The translations under genes and the position numbers were made by a program. A DNA stretch of 64,000 nucleotides, taken from contig JAHEFF010000003.1 in assembly GCA_024640315.1 (NCBI GenBank), positions 62,001 through 126,000 on the forward strand, given 5' to 3'. Below, in pieces: positions 48,824 through 57,638 of this stretch (the first letter of the stretch is position 1; each line of letters starts with the position of its first letter). This DNA is from Woeseiaceae bacterium. GTDB taxonomy: Bacteria > Pseudomonadota > Gammaproteobacteria > Steroidobacterales > Woeseiaceae. A model generated the notes under the pieces. It saw only the letters and a list, made by a program, of their open reading frames with translations, searched no databases and was not told the origin of the DNA.

Positions 48824-50818
48824 GTGGACGCAAACAACGCACTTTTGGACAAGTTGCTCGAGGCCGCGCGCCAGGGGACCCGGAACAACGAGCCGGCAAG
48901 CGTGATCGAGGCCTGCGAGCGGGCGCTCGAGATTGCTCCTGGCGATACGCGCTTCATCTTCATGTACGGCGTCGCGCTGCGGCGCTCGGGAGACTTCGAG
49001 AAAGCAGGGCCGCTGTTACAAACCATTGTCGACGCCGCACCGGACCTCGCCACGGCACACCAGGAGTTCGGCCTCAATTGCCTGTCACTCGGGCGGCTCC
49101 ACGACGCGCGTCAGTCACTTGAAAAAGCGGTCGAACTCGAGCCTGGCCTTAGTGCCGCCTGGCAGACGCTTTACGATGTCAGGGCGGCCGAGGGCGACGA
49201 CTTCGGTGCGGCCGAGGCATACCGGAACTCGCTCGGCACAACCGAACCAGACCCCGCCCTGCAAAAGGCACTGGATCTGTTTGCGGCTGGCCGGGTAGGA
49301 ATTGCCGAGGGAATTTGCCGGGAATATCTCCGCCAGAGACCGATGGACGTCAACGCGATACGTCTGCTTGCCGAGATTGGCACCAAACTCGGCATCGTTG
49401 ACGAGGCAACCAGCCTGCTGGAACGCTGTCTCGAACTTGCCCCCGATTTCCATATCGCGCGGAGTAACTACGCCACCGCACTTGGCAAACAACAGAGATT
49501 TGCAGAAGCACTTGAACAAATGGGCCAACTGGAGCGCGATCGCCCCGACAACATCTCGCACAAGGTCCAGACTGCGGCGCTGCTTTCGATGGCCGGCCGT
49601 TTCGACGAGGCGCACCCGAAGTTTCGTGACGTTCTGAAGCTCGCACCGGGCAATGCGCGAATCCTGACCAACTATGGTCACTCTCTTCGTTACGGCGGAA
49701 AAGGCGCAGAGGCAACGGATGCCTATCTCCAGGCAATTGACGCAGACCCGGAGGCCGGCGAAGCCTGGTGGAGCCTTGCCAACCTTAAGACGTTTCGCTT
49801 CTCCGCAGAGCAGATAGAGACAATGCGGGCACGGCTCGCAAAACTGTCGAAGGACAGCGCAGACAAATTCCACCTGGCGTTCGCGCTCGGGAAGGCGCTG
49901 GAGGACTCTGAAGCCTATGACGACTCCTTCGAGGCCTATGCCACCGGTAACGAGATCAAACGGCGCTTCAGCGCCTATGATCGCGAAGACAACAGCGCAC
50001 GCGTCGATGCCGCTATTGAACAGTGCGGTTCCGAACTGTTCGACGGCGGGGGCCATCCATCTGACGAACCGATATTCATCGTTGGCCTGCCGCGCGCCGG
50101 ATCGACGCTGCTCGAGCAGATTCTGGCCAGTCACTCGGAAGTGGAAGCAACGGCGGAGCTGCCATTCATCGGGCAAATCGCTGCTGAGATTTCGGGCAAG
50201 CGAAAACGGTCCGATGAACGCAGGTACCCCGATGTAATCAGGGAATTATCGGCAGAGCGTCGCGAAGCGCTGGGACAGCAGTATCTCGATCGGGCCGCCG
50301 TTTACCGCACCGGCGGATCTCGCTTCATCGACAAGCTGCCGAACAACTTCCTGCATGTCGCGCTGATCAAGTCGATATTACCGAACGCGACCATCATCGA
50401 TGCCAGGCGTGAGCCAATGGCCGCCTGTTTCGCCAATTTCAAGCAGCTGTTCGCGCAGGGCCAGGAGTTCACTTACAGTTTAGAGGACATCGGACATTAC
50501 TACGCCGACTACCTCAGGCTCATAGCGCACTGGAATTCGATACTGCCCGGCGGCATCCTCACTGTGCAATACGAGGATGTCGTGGACGATCTGGAAAAAC
50601 AAGTCGAAACGCTTCTCGCACACTGCGCTCTTGGATTCGAAGAAGCCTGTATTCGTTATTACGAAAAAGACCGTGCGGTAAGAACGGCAAGTTCGGAACA
50701 GGTTCGGCAGCCGATCTACCGCGATGCACTCACCTTGTGGAAGCGTTACGAAGAACATCTGCAGCCCCTCAGGAGCGTACTGGAAGGACGAGGTGTGCTG
50801 CAGGCGCCGTCGAGCTAG
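48824..50818 (+). CDS. TPR-repeat protein fused to a sulfotransferase domain
   Basis: 664 aa from GTG 48824, with ACGGAG close upstream; an earlier in-frame start begins almost at the terminator. Residues about 5-330 are tetratricopeptide repeats (for example YGVALRRSGDFEKAGPLLQ and GLNCLSLGRLHDARQSLEKA). From about residue 418 a PAPS-type sulfotransferase domain follows, with the 5'-phosphosulfate loop IVGLPRAGSTLLEQIL and a 3'-phosphate-region IDARREPMAACFANFKQLF (about 525). It would sulfate an unknown acceptor. It ends 14 bases before the convergent DmdA-like gene. Confidence 0.88.
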   Translation: MDANNALLDKLLEAARQGTRNNEPASVIEACERALEIAPGDTRFIFMYGVALRRSGDFEKAGPLLQTIVDAAPDLATAHQEFGLNCLSLGRLHDARQSLEKAVELEPGLSAAWQTLYDVRAAEGDDFGAAEAYRNSLGTTEPDPALQKALDLFAAGRVGIAEGICREYLRQRPMDVNAIRLLAEIGTKLGIVDEATSLLERCLELAPDFHIARSNYATALGKQQRFAEALEQMGQLERDRPDNISHKVQTAALLSMAGRFDEAHPKFRDVLKLAPGNARILTNYGHSLRYGGKGAEATDAYLQAIDADPEAGEAWWSLANLKTFRFSAEQIETMRARLAKLSKDSADKFHLAFALGKALEDSEAYDDSFEAYATGNEIKRRFSAYDREDNSARVDAAIEQCGSELFDGGGHPSDEPIFIVGLPRAGSTLLEQILASHSEVEATAELPFIGQIAAEISGKRKRSDERRYPDVIRELSAERREALGQQYLDRAAVYRTGGSRFIDKLPNNFLHVALIKSILPNATIIDARREPMAACFANFKQLFAQGQEFTYSLEDIGHYYADYLRLIAHWNSILPGGILTVQYEDVVDDLEKQVETLLAHCALGFEEACIRYYEKDRAVRTASSEQVRQPIYRDALTLWKRYEEHLQPLRSVLEGRGVLQAPSS

Positions 50819-50831
50819 TGTGTCTTCCTGC

Positions 50832-51944
50832 CTACTGCCACTTCGCGTCGCGTACCGTCGCCCTGCAAATGTCGCCATCGGCATCCACCATGACGACGGT
50901 CCCGGGACTGGCAAAGGAAGGTTTGACCATCGCCATGCCGATGTTCGCTCGCATATGTGGTGAGTAGGTTCGCGACGTCACTGTACCGACCTGCTCGCCC
51001 GCTTCGTCCAGCACCCGCCAGTCGGTGCGCATCAGGGCAAGCTCCTCACCATCTATGACGATATTGACGAGGCGTTTAGCGGGCCCGGTCTCTGCAACTT
51101 GCATCAATGCGTCACGACTCATGAATTCGGCTTTCTTGTCGAGGTCGATGTAATTGTCCATCGAGGCCTCGAACGGGTTGTTCTCGATTGTCATATCCTG
51201 GCCGTAAGACTTGAGGCCGGTCTCGATGCGTTCGATCAGGTTTGGCGCACCCGGTTTGAGATTGTATTTCTGACCAGCCTCCCAAAAGATATCCCACAGG
51301 TCGTTACCCTTGGCAGCGTCCTGCAGGTAAACCTCGAAGCCGCCCTTGCCACTCCAGCCGGAGCGCGCAATCTTGACCGGAGTGCCAACGATCGTTTCGT
51401 CGATAAACCAGAAAAACCTGATGTCGCGGGTATGCTCGCCGACGACATCGGCCATCAGGTCGTCAGCCTTCGGGCCCTGGATGGCCAGCGGGCTGACGTC
51501 CGGCTCAAAAACCTTCACGTCGAATCCGCGCCCGTAAGCAATGCCCTTTACCCAGAGATTGACGTCGGAATCGGCGATTGAAAGCCAGAAACGGTCCTCG
51601 GCCAGGCGCAGTATGATCGGATCGTTAATGATGCCCCCATTCTCGTCACAAAGCGGCGCGTACTTGCACTGGCCGATGGCGCAACTGGAAATGTCGCGTG
51701 GAGTAATGAGCTCAACCAGCTGCAACGCATCCGGGCCAACGATTTCGACCTGGCGTTCGCAGGCGACATCCCAGATCTGCACGTGTTCACAAAGGTGCTC
51801 GTATTCCTTTTCGTAGGATTCGTATACGAGGGGTAACGTCATCTTGTTGTAGAGCGTAAACGCCGATGCACCGTTCTCGATGACACGCTGCTCGAAGGGT
51901 GACGGGCGCAGCCGGCGCGACATTATCATTGGTAAAGTCGACAT
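50832..51944 (-). CDS. DmdA-like GcvT-family aminomethyltransferase (possible DMSP demethylase)
   Basis: 370 aa from ATG 51944; the frame runs back to 52184 but without family similarity. The protein matches GcvT-type THF methyltransferases and, as I recall the family, the DMSP demethylase DmdA: EHVQIWDVACERQVEI about residue 60, LITPRDISSCAIGQC about 85, WLSIADSDVNLW about 125, and LIERIETGLKSYGQDM about 245. DmdA transfers a methyl from dimethylsulfoniopropionate to THF. Related clades act on other methylated compounds or are unassigned. It diverges from the C69-family gene. Confidence 0.72.
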   Translation of the reverse strand: MSTLPMIMSRRLRPSPFEQRVIENGASAFTLYNKMTLPLVYESYEKEYEHLCEHVQIWDVACERQVEIVGPDALQLVELITPRDISSCAIGQCKYAPLCDENGGIINDPIILRLAEDRFWLSIADSDVNLWVKGIAYGRGFDVKVFEPDVSPLAIQGPKADDLMADVVGEHTRDIRFFWFIDETIVGTPVKIARSGWSGKGGFEVYLQDAAKGNDLWDIFWEAGQKYNLKPGAPNLIERIETGLKSYGQDMTIENNPFEASMDNYIDLDKKAEFMSRDALMQVAETGPAKRLVNIVIDGEELALMRTDWRVLDEAGEQVGTVTSRTYSPHMRANIGMAMVKPSFASPGTVVMVDADGDICRATVRDAKWQ

Positions 51945-52128
51945 CAATTCCAGTCCGGTTCCGGTAGTCAGGGGTATGGCTTTTTTTGCATAAACGCGGC
52001 GCCGACGCAACAATTTGTGCCCTCGTGACCACAGTGTGGGACACCATGCTTGCACGCCATCGGCGACTTGTTCACAGTGCGACAATGACCCGCTTGATCG
52101 GGTTTCTTCGAATGACCGGGAGAGCTGG

Positions 52129-53595
52129 ATGAACTCAAGATCGTACTTCCTTGCCACCATCTGCCTGCTGCTTGCTGCCGACACCTGGGCCAGTTACGCA
52201 ATTTATATAGGCAAGAACCTGACAGCCGATGGCAGCGTGATGATTGGCGGGTCGGGCGACGAGGTGTCCAGTCACTGGCTAGAGGTCATTCCGGCCAGAG
52301 AGCATCCGCCCGGCGCAATGATCACCGTCGGGGTCACCGCCGATGCGTTCATGCCGGGCCGGTTTATGGAGATTCCGCAGGCGCGCAAAACCAATCGTTA
52401 CCTGACGATGAACTATTCCGAGTACGAGGGCTTCCCGCCGCCACTGACAAACGGTGGTCTCAACGAACACAATGTGGCCGGGCGGGATGTCTGGTCACCA
52501 TCGCGACCGGAACTGGTCGAAATGACGCCGAACCCGCAGACCGGTCCGCAATACAGTGACTTGTCGAGAATCGCGATGGAACGTGCGCGTACTGCACGTG
52601 AGGCCGTCGAAATTATCGGCGCCCTGATTGACGAGCATGGCTACTCGACCTACGGCGGCAACTCGCACATGTTTGCCGATGAGAACGAAGGCTGGGTGCT
52701 GCTGAACTTCGCGGGCGGCAAGGGGTTGTGGATTGCAGAACGCCTCGGCCCCGATGACATACGCATGTCTTATCCCGGCTACATTCAGGACATACCGCTG
52801 AATCTCCAGGACAGCGACGACTATATGGGTTCCGGCAATTTCATCAGCTTTGCCGTGGAGCAGGGCTGGTACGACCCGGAGGGCAACGAGCCATTCAATG
52901 TGACCAGGGTCTATGGCGTTGACGAAGAACGCTACCCGCGCGGCGACATGGAGAAAGAACTCAGGGCGGCTGCGCCGATCGACCTGCGCGCCATGATGAA
53001 TGCGGTTCGCGATCCGCGAATTTCGAAGGACTCGACCGGCTACGGGCAGGTTGCGGCCCTGGCGAACAACGGGCGCCCGGAAATGAACCTGCTCTGGATT
53101 GCACCAACCGGGTCGGTTACGTCGCCGTTCATACCGTACCGGATCGGCGTGCAGAACATTGCGCCTCAGTTCGGCAAGCACCGCTACCTGACCAAGGGTG
53201 AGGCGACCGGCTTCGTCACTCCCGACTGGCAAATCCAGGAAGCCACCGAGTTTGCCGGCCGGACCTTCAAGCGGCTCATGTACTTCACCTGCGAGCATCC
53301 GGAAAAATTCCTGCCTGAGGTGAACGAAGCGTTAACCGCTTTCGAGAATCGCCTGATCGCCGAGCAGGAGACAGTCGTCGAGACAGCGGAGTTGCTTTTC
53401 GAGGCCGGAAAACCCGGGCTGGCAAAACGTTACCTGACAGATTACAGCTGGCAAAGCGGCGCGGAAGGCCTGCGGCTTGGCAACGCTTTACTGGCCAGCA
53501 TCGAGGCGCGCACGGCGCTTCTCTATGGCTTGCGGGTACCGCAGGGAGACGTGGTCAGCCGCCTGAGCTATGACCGCGTCGACTGTCTGCCGTGA
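52129..53595 (+). CDS. C69-family (Ntn-hydrolase dipeptidase) protein with Ser in place of the nucleophile Cys
   Basis: 488 aa from ATG 52129, with GGGAGAG before it; an upstream frame to 52015 overlaps the divergent gene region. A signal peptide ends at about residue 21. In C69 dipeptidases the mature N-terminus is Cys-Thr; here it reads SYAIYIGKNLTADGS, so the first mature residue is Ser22. The rest fits the family: SDLSRIAMERARTAREAVEIIG (split, about residue 145), GNSHMFADENEGWVLL (about 180) and the C-terminal YFTCEHPEK (about 385). It may be an N-terminal-Ser Ntn hydrolase or inactive. The substrate is unknown. Confidence 0.8.
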   Translation: MNSRSYFLATICLLLAADTWASYAIYIGKNLTADGSVMIGGSGDEVSSHWLEVIPAREHPPGAMITVGVTADAFMPGRFMEIPQARKTNRYLTMNYSEYEGFPPPLTNGGLNEHNVAGRDVWSPSRPELVEMTPNPQTGPQYSDLSRIAMERARTAREAVEIIGALIDEHGYSTYGGNSHMFADENEGWVLLNFAGGKGLWIAERLGPDDIRMSYPGYIQDIPLNLQDSDDYMGSGNFISFAVEQGWYDPEGNEPFNVTRVYGVDEERYPRGDMEKELRAAAPIDLRAMMNAVRDPRISKDSTGYGQVAALANNGRPEMNLLWIAPTGSVTSPFIPYRIGVQNIAPQFGKHRYLTKGEATGFVTPDWQIQEATEFAGRTFKRLMYFTCEHPEKFLPEVNEALTAFENRLIAEQETVVETAELLFEAGKPGLAKRYLTDYSWQSGAEGLRLGNALLASIEARTALLYGLRVPQGDVVSRLSYDRVDCLP

Positions 53596-53632
53596 CGTTT
53601 GCTCCCCATCCGCACGACTGACAGGTTTCGCG

Positions 53633-55195
53633 CTATCGCGTTTCGGCACGCTCTTCGCGCAACCCTTTCAACAAGCCGGCGGACATCAGTAGCAGGACAA
53701 CGCCAAACGGCAGCGCAATGGATATCGTCATCGATTGCAGTGAGTTGATGCCGCCTCCCAGCATCAGGGCGACCGCCACAAGGCCCGCCAGCAAACACCA
53801 GAAGACCCGTTGCCGAACGGGTGAGTCCATCTTGCCGCCCGCCGTGATGATGTCCATAACGAGCGAGCCCGAATCGGCAGACGTGATGAAGAATATCGCG
53901 ATCAGGAATACGGTGACTGTTGAGACCACGGAGGCGAAGGGCAAACCTTCCAGCATCTTGAATAGCGCCAGCTCGGGCACGGACTCGGCAACGCTCCGAT
54001 TGCCTTCCGTGAGCAGTTGATCGAGGGCCGTACCACCAAATGTGGCCATCCAGATCAGCCCGATCAGTGTCGGTATGAATAGAGCCCAGATGATGAATTC
54101 ACGGACGGTTCGGCCATAGCTGATGCGGGCGATGAACATGCCGACGAACGGGGACCAGGAAATCCACCACGCCCAATAGAAGATCGTCCAGCCGTGCAGG
54201 AACGCTGTATCCTCGCGATCCACCCAGTTGCTTAGAGCCGGCAGAAACTTCAGATAGTCTGCAAAGGAATTGAAAATTGTGACGAGAATTGCCAGCGTTG
54301 GTCCGGCAATCAGCACGAAAAGCCAGAGCGCGGCCGCCATGCCCATATTGAGTTCACTCAGTCGCTTTACGCCCTTGTCGAGGCCGGCAACGACTGAGAC
54401 CAGCGCAATACTGATGATGACGAAAATCAACACGACTTTGGTCGTGTTGCCGGCTGGCACATCTAACAGGTAATTCAGTCCAGCCGCGATTTGCTCAGCG
54501 CCAAGTCCCAGCGAAACTGCGAGTCCGAACAGCGTTGCCAGGACCCCGACGATATCCACGAAGTGCCCGAATGGTCCCCAGACCTTGTTACCGAGCAGCG
54601 GGTAAAATGCGGATCGCAAGGTCAATGGCATGCCCCGATTGAAGCAGAAGAAGGCCAGCGACAATCCGACAATGGCGTAAATCGCCCAGGCATGCAGACC
54701 CCAGTGAAAGATGGCCGCAGACATGCCGGCGGCCCTGGCCGTCGCTGTGTCTGCGGGGTCAATTCCCAGCGGGGCATTGAGCGTGTGCGTGACCGGTTCC
54801 AGGACACCGAAGAACATCAGACCAATGCCGACCCCGGCGGCAAACAACATCGAGAGCCAGCCGGGATAACCATAGCGAGGCCTCGCGTCGACGCCGCCAA
54901 GACGCACTCGTCCGAGTCGGGAAAACGCCACCGCCATGCAGAACAGAACCAGAAAGTTGGCCGAGATCAGAAAGAACCAGTCAAAGGTCGTCGTGATCCA
55001 TGTCCTTACATCCGCAAAGAAGATTGCCGCCTGCTGCTGAAACAGCAACGTGCCCGCAACGACAGTGACCGCAAGTACGGCGGATATCATGAATACCGGA
55101 TTATGAATATCGAAGCCCAGTGCCTGGATATTGTGCTCGCCGACTTCGTGACCGATGTCTGCCGTGTTTTTGGTGTTTTTCGGTTCGGTGACCAA
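53633..55195 (-). CDS. BCCT family betaine/choline/carnitine transporter
   Basis: About 520 aa from TTG 55195, which has GGAAGG 9 bases upstream; the frame extends to 55267 but with no ribosome site. Twelve hydrophobic helices are visible. The diagnostic motifs are AAGVGIGLMFFGVLEP (TM3), FHWGLHAWAIYAIVGL (TM4), FYWAWWISWSPFVGMFIARISYGRT (split, TM8) and FFITSADSGS (TM10). It imports quaternary ammonium compounds with Na+ or H+. The short C-terminus suggests no large osmosensing tail, consistent with nutrient uptake. It is divergent from the second MttB operon. Confidence 0.95.
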   Translation of the reverse strand: MVTEPKNTKNTADIGHEVGEHNIQALGFDIHNPVFMISAVLAVTVVAGTLLFQQQAAIFFADVRTWITTTFDWFFLISANFLVLFCMAVAFSRLGRVRLGGVDARPRYGYPGWLSMLFAAGVGIGLMFFGVLEPVTHTLNAPLGIDPADTATARAAGMSAAIFHWGLHAWAIYAIVGLSLAFFCFNRGMPLTLRSAFYPLLGNKVWGPFGHFVDIVGVLATLFGLAVSLGLGAEQIAAGLNYLLDVPAGNTTKVVLIFVIISIALVSVVAGLDKGVKRLSELNMGMAAALWLFVLIAGPTLAILVTIFNSFADYLKFLPALSNWVDREDTAFLHGWTIFYWAWWISWSPFVGMFIARISYGRTVREFIIWALFIPTLIGLIWMATFGGTALDQLLTEGNRSVAESVPELALFKMLEGLPFASVVSTVTVFLIAIFFITSADSGSLVMDIITAGGKMDSPVRQRVFWCLLAGLVAVALMLGGGINSLQSMTISIALPFGVVLLLMSAGLLKGLREERAETR

Positions 55196-55477
55196 GTCGA
55201 AGTGCCTTCCGAGTATCCTGTTGCCGCCACGCCGTTTGGCGCTCCGGTTTCGCTGACTGAGAAACAAGGATACCGCGCGGGGACTGGCATCTGTACCCGT
55301 CAGCCATCCAATAGTACCCGCTTGCCTGTTGCTGCCGAGAACTCAACCCGATTGGTGTCCTTTCCGGCCAGGCCGGTTGCCGCGCGAGACTGTGCCGAAC
55401 CCCTTGTCTGGAACACACCAGCAGGTCAGAATCCGTTAGCTCTGCAAGACTTGCAGATCCGTACAAGGCGCTACCTG
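55196..55477. promoter_or_regulatory. 282-base divergent gap between BCCT transporter and MttB operon
   Basis: The gap separates the transporter start from the start of the second MttB gene, so it should hold the promoters of both. No clear -35/-10 pair or dyad stood out on reading. AAGGCG lies about 8-10 bases before ATG 55478. Confidence 0.4.
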
Positions 55478-57019
55478 ATGAGTGAAGGAACAAGAAGAAA
55501 AAAGTCTGCGGGCCGCAGTGCCAAGCGGGCAGCACGGCAAAACCTGCAGCAATCTACGGTCGCATTTATCGACCGTAAAATTCCCTATTACGAGGTGCTT
55601 GGCGAGGAAGCGCTGCAACAGATCGAGTACAACGCTGACACCGTGCTCGAGGAAATTGGCATCGAGTTCAGGGACTTTCCCGAAGCCCTCGATTTGCTCA
55701 GGAAGGCCGGCGCAGATGTCGACGGTGTGCGCGTGCGTTTTCCACGCGGCATGTGCCGTTCGATCATCCAGGCATCCGCCCCGTCGGAATTTACCCAGCA
55801 CGCGCGAAATCCGGAACGGAATGTCATCATCGGCGGCGACCGCACCGTATTGGTGCCGTCGTATGGCTCCCCTTTCGTCCGTGACCTCGACCATGGGCGA
55901 CGCTACGCAACGCTTCAGGACTTTGAAAATTTCGTCAGGCTCGCCTATATGAGTTCAAGCCTGCACCATTCGGGAGGCACCGTTTGTGAGCCGGTCGATA
56001 TCCCGGTCAACAAGCGTCACTTCGATATGATTTACAGCCATATCAAGTACAGCGACAAACCTTTCATGGGATCGGTCACTCACCCGGAACGTGCCCAGGA
56101 TACGGTCAACATGGCGAAAGTCGTATTCGGTGAGGACTTTGTCGAACAGAATACGGTGGTGACGAGCCTCATCAATGCCAACTCTCCAATGACATTCGAT
56201 GCCACAATGCTGGGGGCCGCCACCGTTTACGCGCGCCATAATCAAGCCACGATGATCTCGCCGTTCCTGCTGGCCGGTGCGATGTCACCGGTGACGGTGG
56301 CGGGCACGGCAACGCAAATCCTCGCAGAGGCACTGGCTGGCATTGCCTATGTGCAGCTGGTCAGGCCGGGTGCGCCGGTAATATTCGGTACGTTCGCCGC
56401 AGCCGTTTCCATGCAGTCCGGTGCGCCGACATTTGGCACACCGGAACCAGCCCTTATCCTTTACGTCGCTGCGGCGCTTGCGAGACGTTTGGGCCTTCCG
56501 TTTCGCAGCGGCGGCGGACTGTGCGCATCGAAAATACCCGATGCGCAGGCCGCCTACGAATCAGCCAACACCTTGCAGGCCTCTGCCCTTGCCGGCGTCA
56601 ATTTTATGTTGCACACGGCGGGATGGCTCGAGGGCGGTCTCGTGATGAGTTACGAAAAATTCATCATGGACGCGGACCAGGCGGGAATGATTGGGGCGTT
56701 CCTTCGAGGTGTCGATATGAGCGAGGATGGCCAGGCTATGGACGCCCTGCGTGAAGTCGGCCCGGGCTCACATTTCCTGGGTGCCGCGCACACCCGAGCG
56801 CATTTCGAGAAGGCGTTTTATCGCTCTAACATCGCGGACAACAACAGCTTCGAGCAATGGGAGGAGGACGGCGCGATGGATGCCGCGCGGCGCGCAAACG
56901 GCATCTGGAAATCGATGCTGCGGGACTATGAACCGCCGCCGCTGGACCCTGCCGTCGATGAGGCGCTCATTGACTACATCAGCCGCCGGAAGGCTGAGTT
57001 CCCGGATCAAAACTACTAG
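55478..57019 (+). CDS. Trimethylamine methyltransferase family (MttB/COG5598) protein, second copy
   Basis: 513 aa from ATG 55478; the same frame is open far upstream, but only as antisense of the transporter gene. It has the COG5598 TIM-barrel landmarks: LEEIGIEFRDFPEAL (about residue 65), SLHHSGGTVCEPVDIP (about 165), GAMSPVTVAGTATQ (about 265) and RSGGGLCASKIPDAQAA (about 340). No in-frame TAG is present. It is clearly diverged from the first MttB copy at 18.6-20.1 kb. It begins a plus operon with an HD protein, an FAD-GcvT dehydrogenase, GFA and soxBDA, so the substrate is likely a methylated amine. No corrinoid protein was found. Confidence 0.88.
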   Translation: MSEGTRRKKSAGRSAKRAARQNLQQSTVAFIDRKIPYYEVLGEEALQQIEYNADTVLEEIGIEFRDFPEALDLLRKAGADVDGVRVRFPRGMCRSIIQASAPSEFTQHARNPERNVIIGGDRTVLVPSYGSPFVRDLDHGRRYATLQDFENFVRLAYMSSSLHHSGGTVCEPVDIPVNKRHFDMIYSHIKYSDKPFMGSVTHPERAQDTVNMAKVVFGEDFVEQNTVVTSLINANSPMTFDATMLGAATVYARHNQATMISPFLLAGAMSPVTVAGTATQILAEALAGIAYVQLVRPGAPVIFGTFAAAVSMQSGAPTFGTPEPALILYVAAALARRLGLPFRSGGGLCASKIPDAQAAYESANTLQASALAGVNFMLHTAGWLEGGLVMSYEKFIMDADQAGMIGAFLRGVDMSEDGQAMDALREVGPGSHFLGAAHTRAHFEKAFYRSNIADNNSFEQWEEDGAMDAARRANGIWKSMLRDYEPPPLDPAVDEALIDYISRRKAEFPDQNY

Positions 57020-57038
57020 CAGACGGGCGAGTGAACGA

Positions 57039-57596
57039 ATGACCAGGAAAGTAGCATTTACCGCCATGGAGCATGGCACACAGGCAGACTACGACCTTAT
57101 TGTTGCGGACGAAGCCGAGAAGAAAGGACAGCTCGCCGAAAGGGTCCTGGGCTGGCTTCGCGATATGGATGGCGACTCGCCGTATCACATCACTCGCCTG
57201 GGTCATAGCCTGCAGTCGGCAACCCGCGCGGAGCGTGACGGGGCCGATGACGAGACCGTTATTTGCGCGCTGCTGCATGACATCGGCGATATCCTGGCGC
57301 CTGCCAACCATTCCGAAGTCGCAGCAGCTCTGCTGGCGCCTTACGTCAGCGAAAAGAATCACTGGATCGTCAAACACCACGGACTGTTCCAGGGCTACTA
57401 CTGGTTCCAGTTCGTGGGTCTGGATCGTAACGCCCGCGATCGTTATCGCGATCACAAGTATTATCAGGCCTGCGTCGACTTCTGCGCCAACTGGGATCAG
57501 CCGTCGTTTGACCCGGACTACGATACACTGCCTCTTGAGCATTTCGAAACGAGAGTCCGCGAGCTGTTCGACAGGGAGCCCAGGCCGTTCTCCTGA
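57039..57596 (+). CDS. HD-domain protein, mixed-valent di-iron oxygenase-like (PhnZ/TmpB-type)
   Basis: 185 aa from ATG 57039, 20 bases after the MttB stop. The metal set is visible: His56 (LGHSL), His83-Asp84 (LLHDIGD), His91 (ANHSE), His113/114 (KHHGLFQGYYWF), and a late Asp in the YYQACVDFC...WDQPSFDPDY region. The extra His residues between and after HD match the PhnZ/TmpB/MIOX oxygenase pattern rather than ordinary HD phosphohydrolases. In that group, TmpB cleaves a hydroxylated trimethylammonio-ethylphosphonate to give glycine betaine. No phosphonate genes are nearby here, so the real substrate is unknown, probably a methylated amine given the operon. Confidence 0.75.
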   Translation: MTRKVAFTAMEHGTQADYDLIVADEAEKKGQLAERVLGWLRDMDGDSPYHITRLGHSLQSATRAERDGADDETVICALLHDIGDILAPANHSEVAAALLAPYVSEKNHWIVKHHGLFQGYYWFQFVGLDRNARDRYRDHKYYQACVDFCANWDQPSFDPDYDTLPLEHFETRVRELFDREPRPFS

Positions 57597-57638
57597 AATT
57601 GCGTGGCGCAAAAAAAATATAACTAAAGAGTCAGTTGG

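Noticed and set aside
49115..50176. 353-aa minus-strand open frame
   Set aside because: Antisense to the TPR-sulfotransferase gene and without protein-like features.
54491..55477. Long N-terminal extension of the second MttB frame
   Set aside because: It is antisense to the BCCT gene, which has clear transporter motifs; the MttB similarity begins at ATG 55478.
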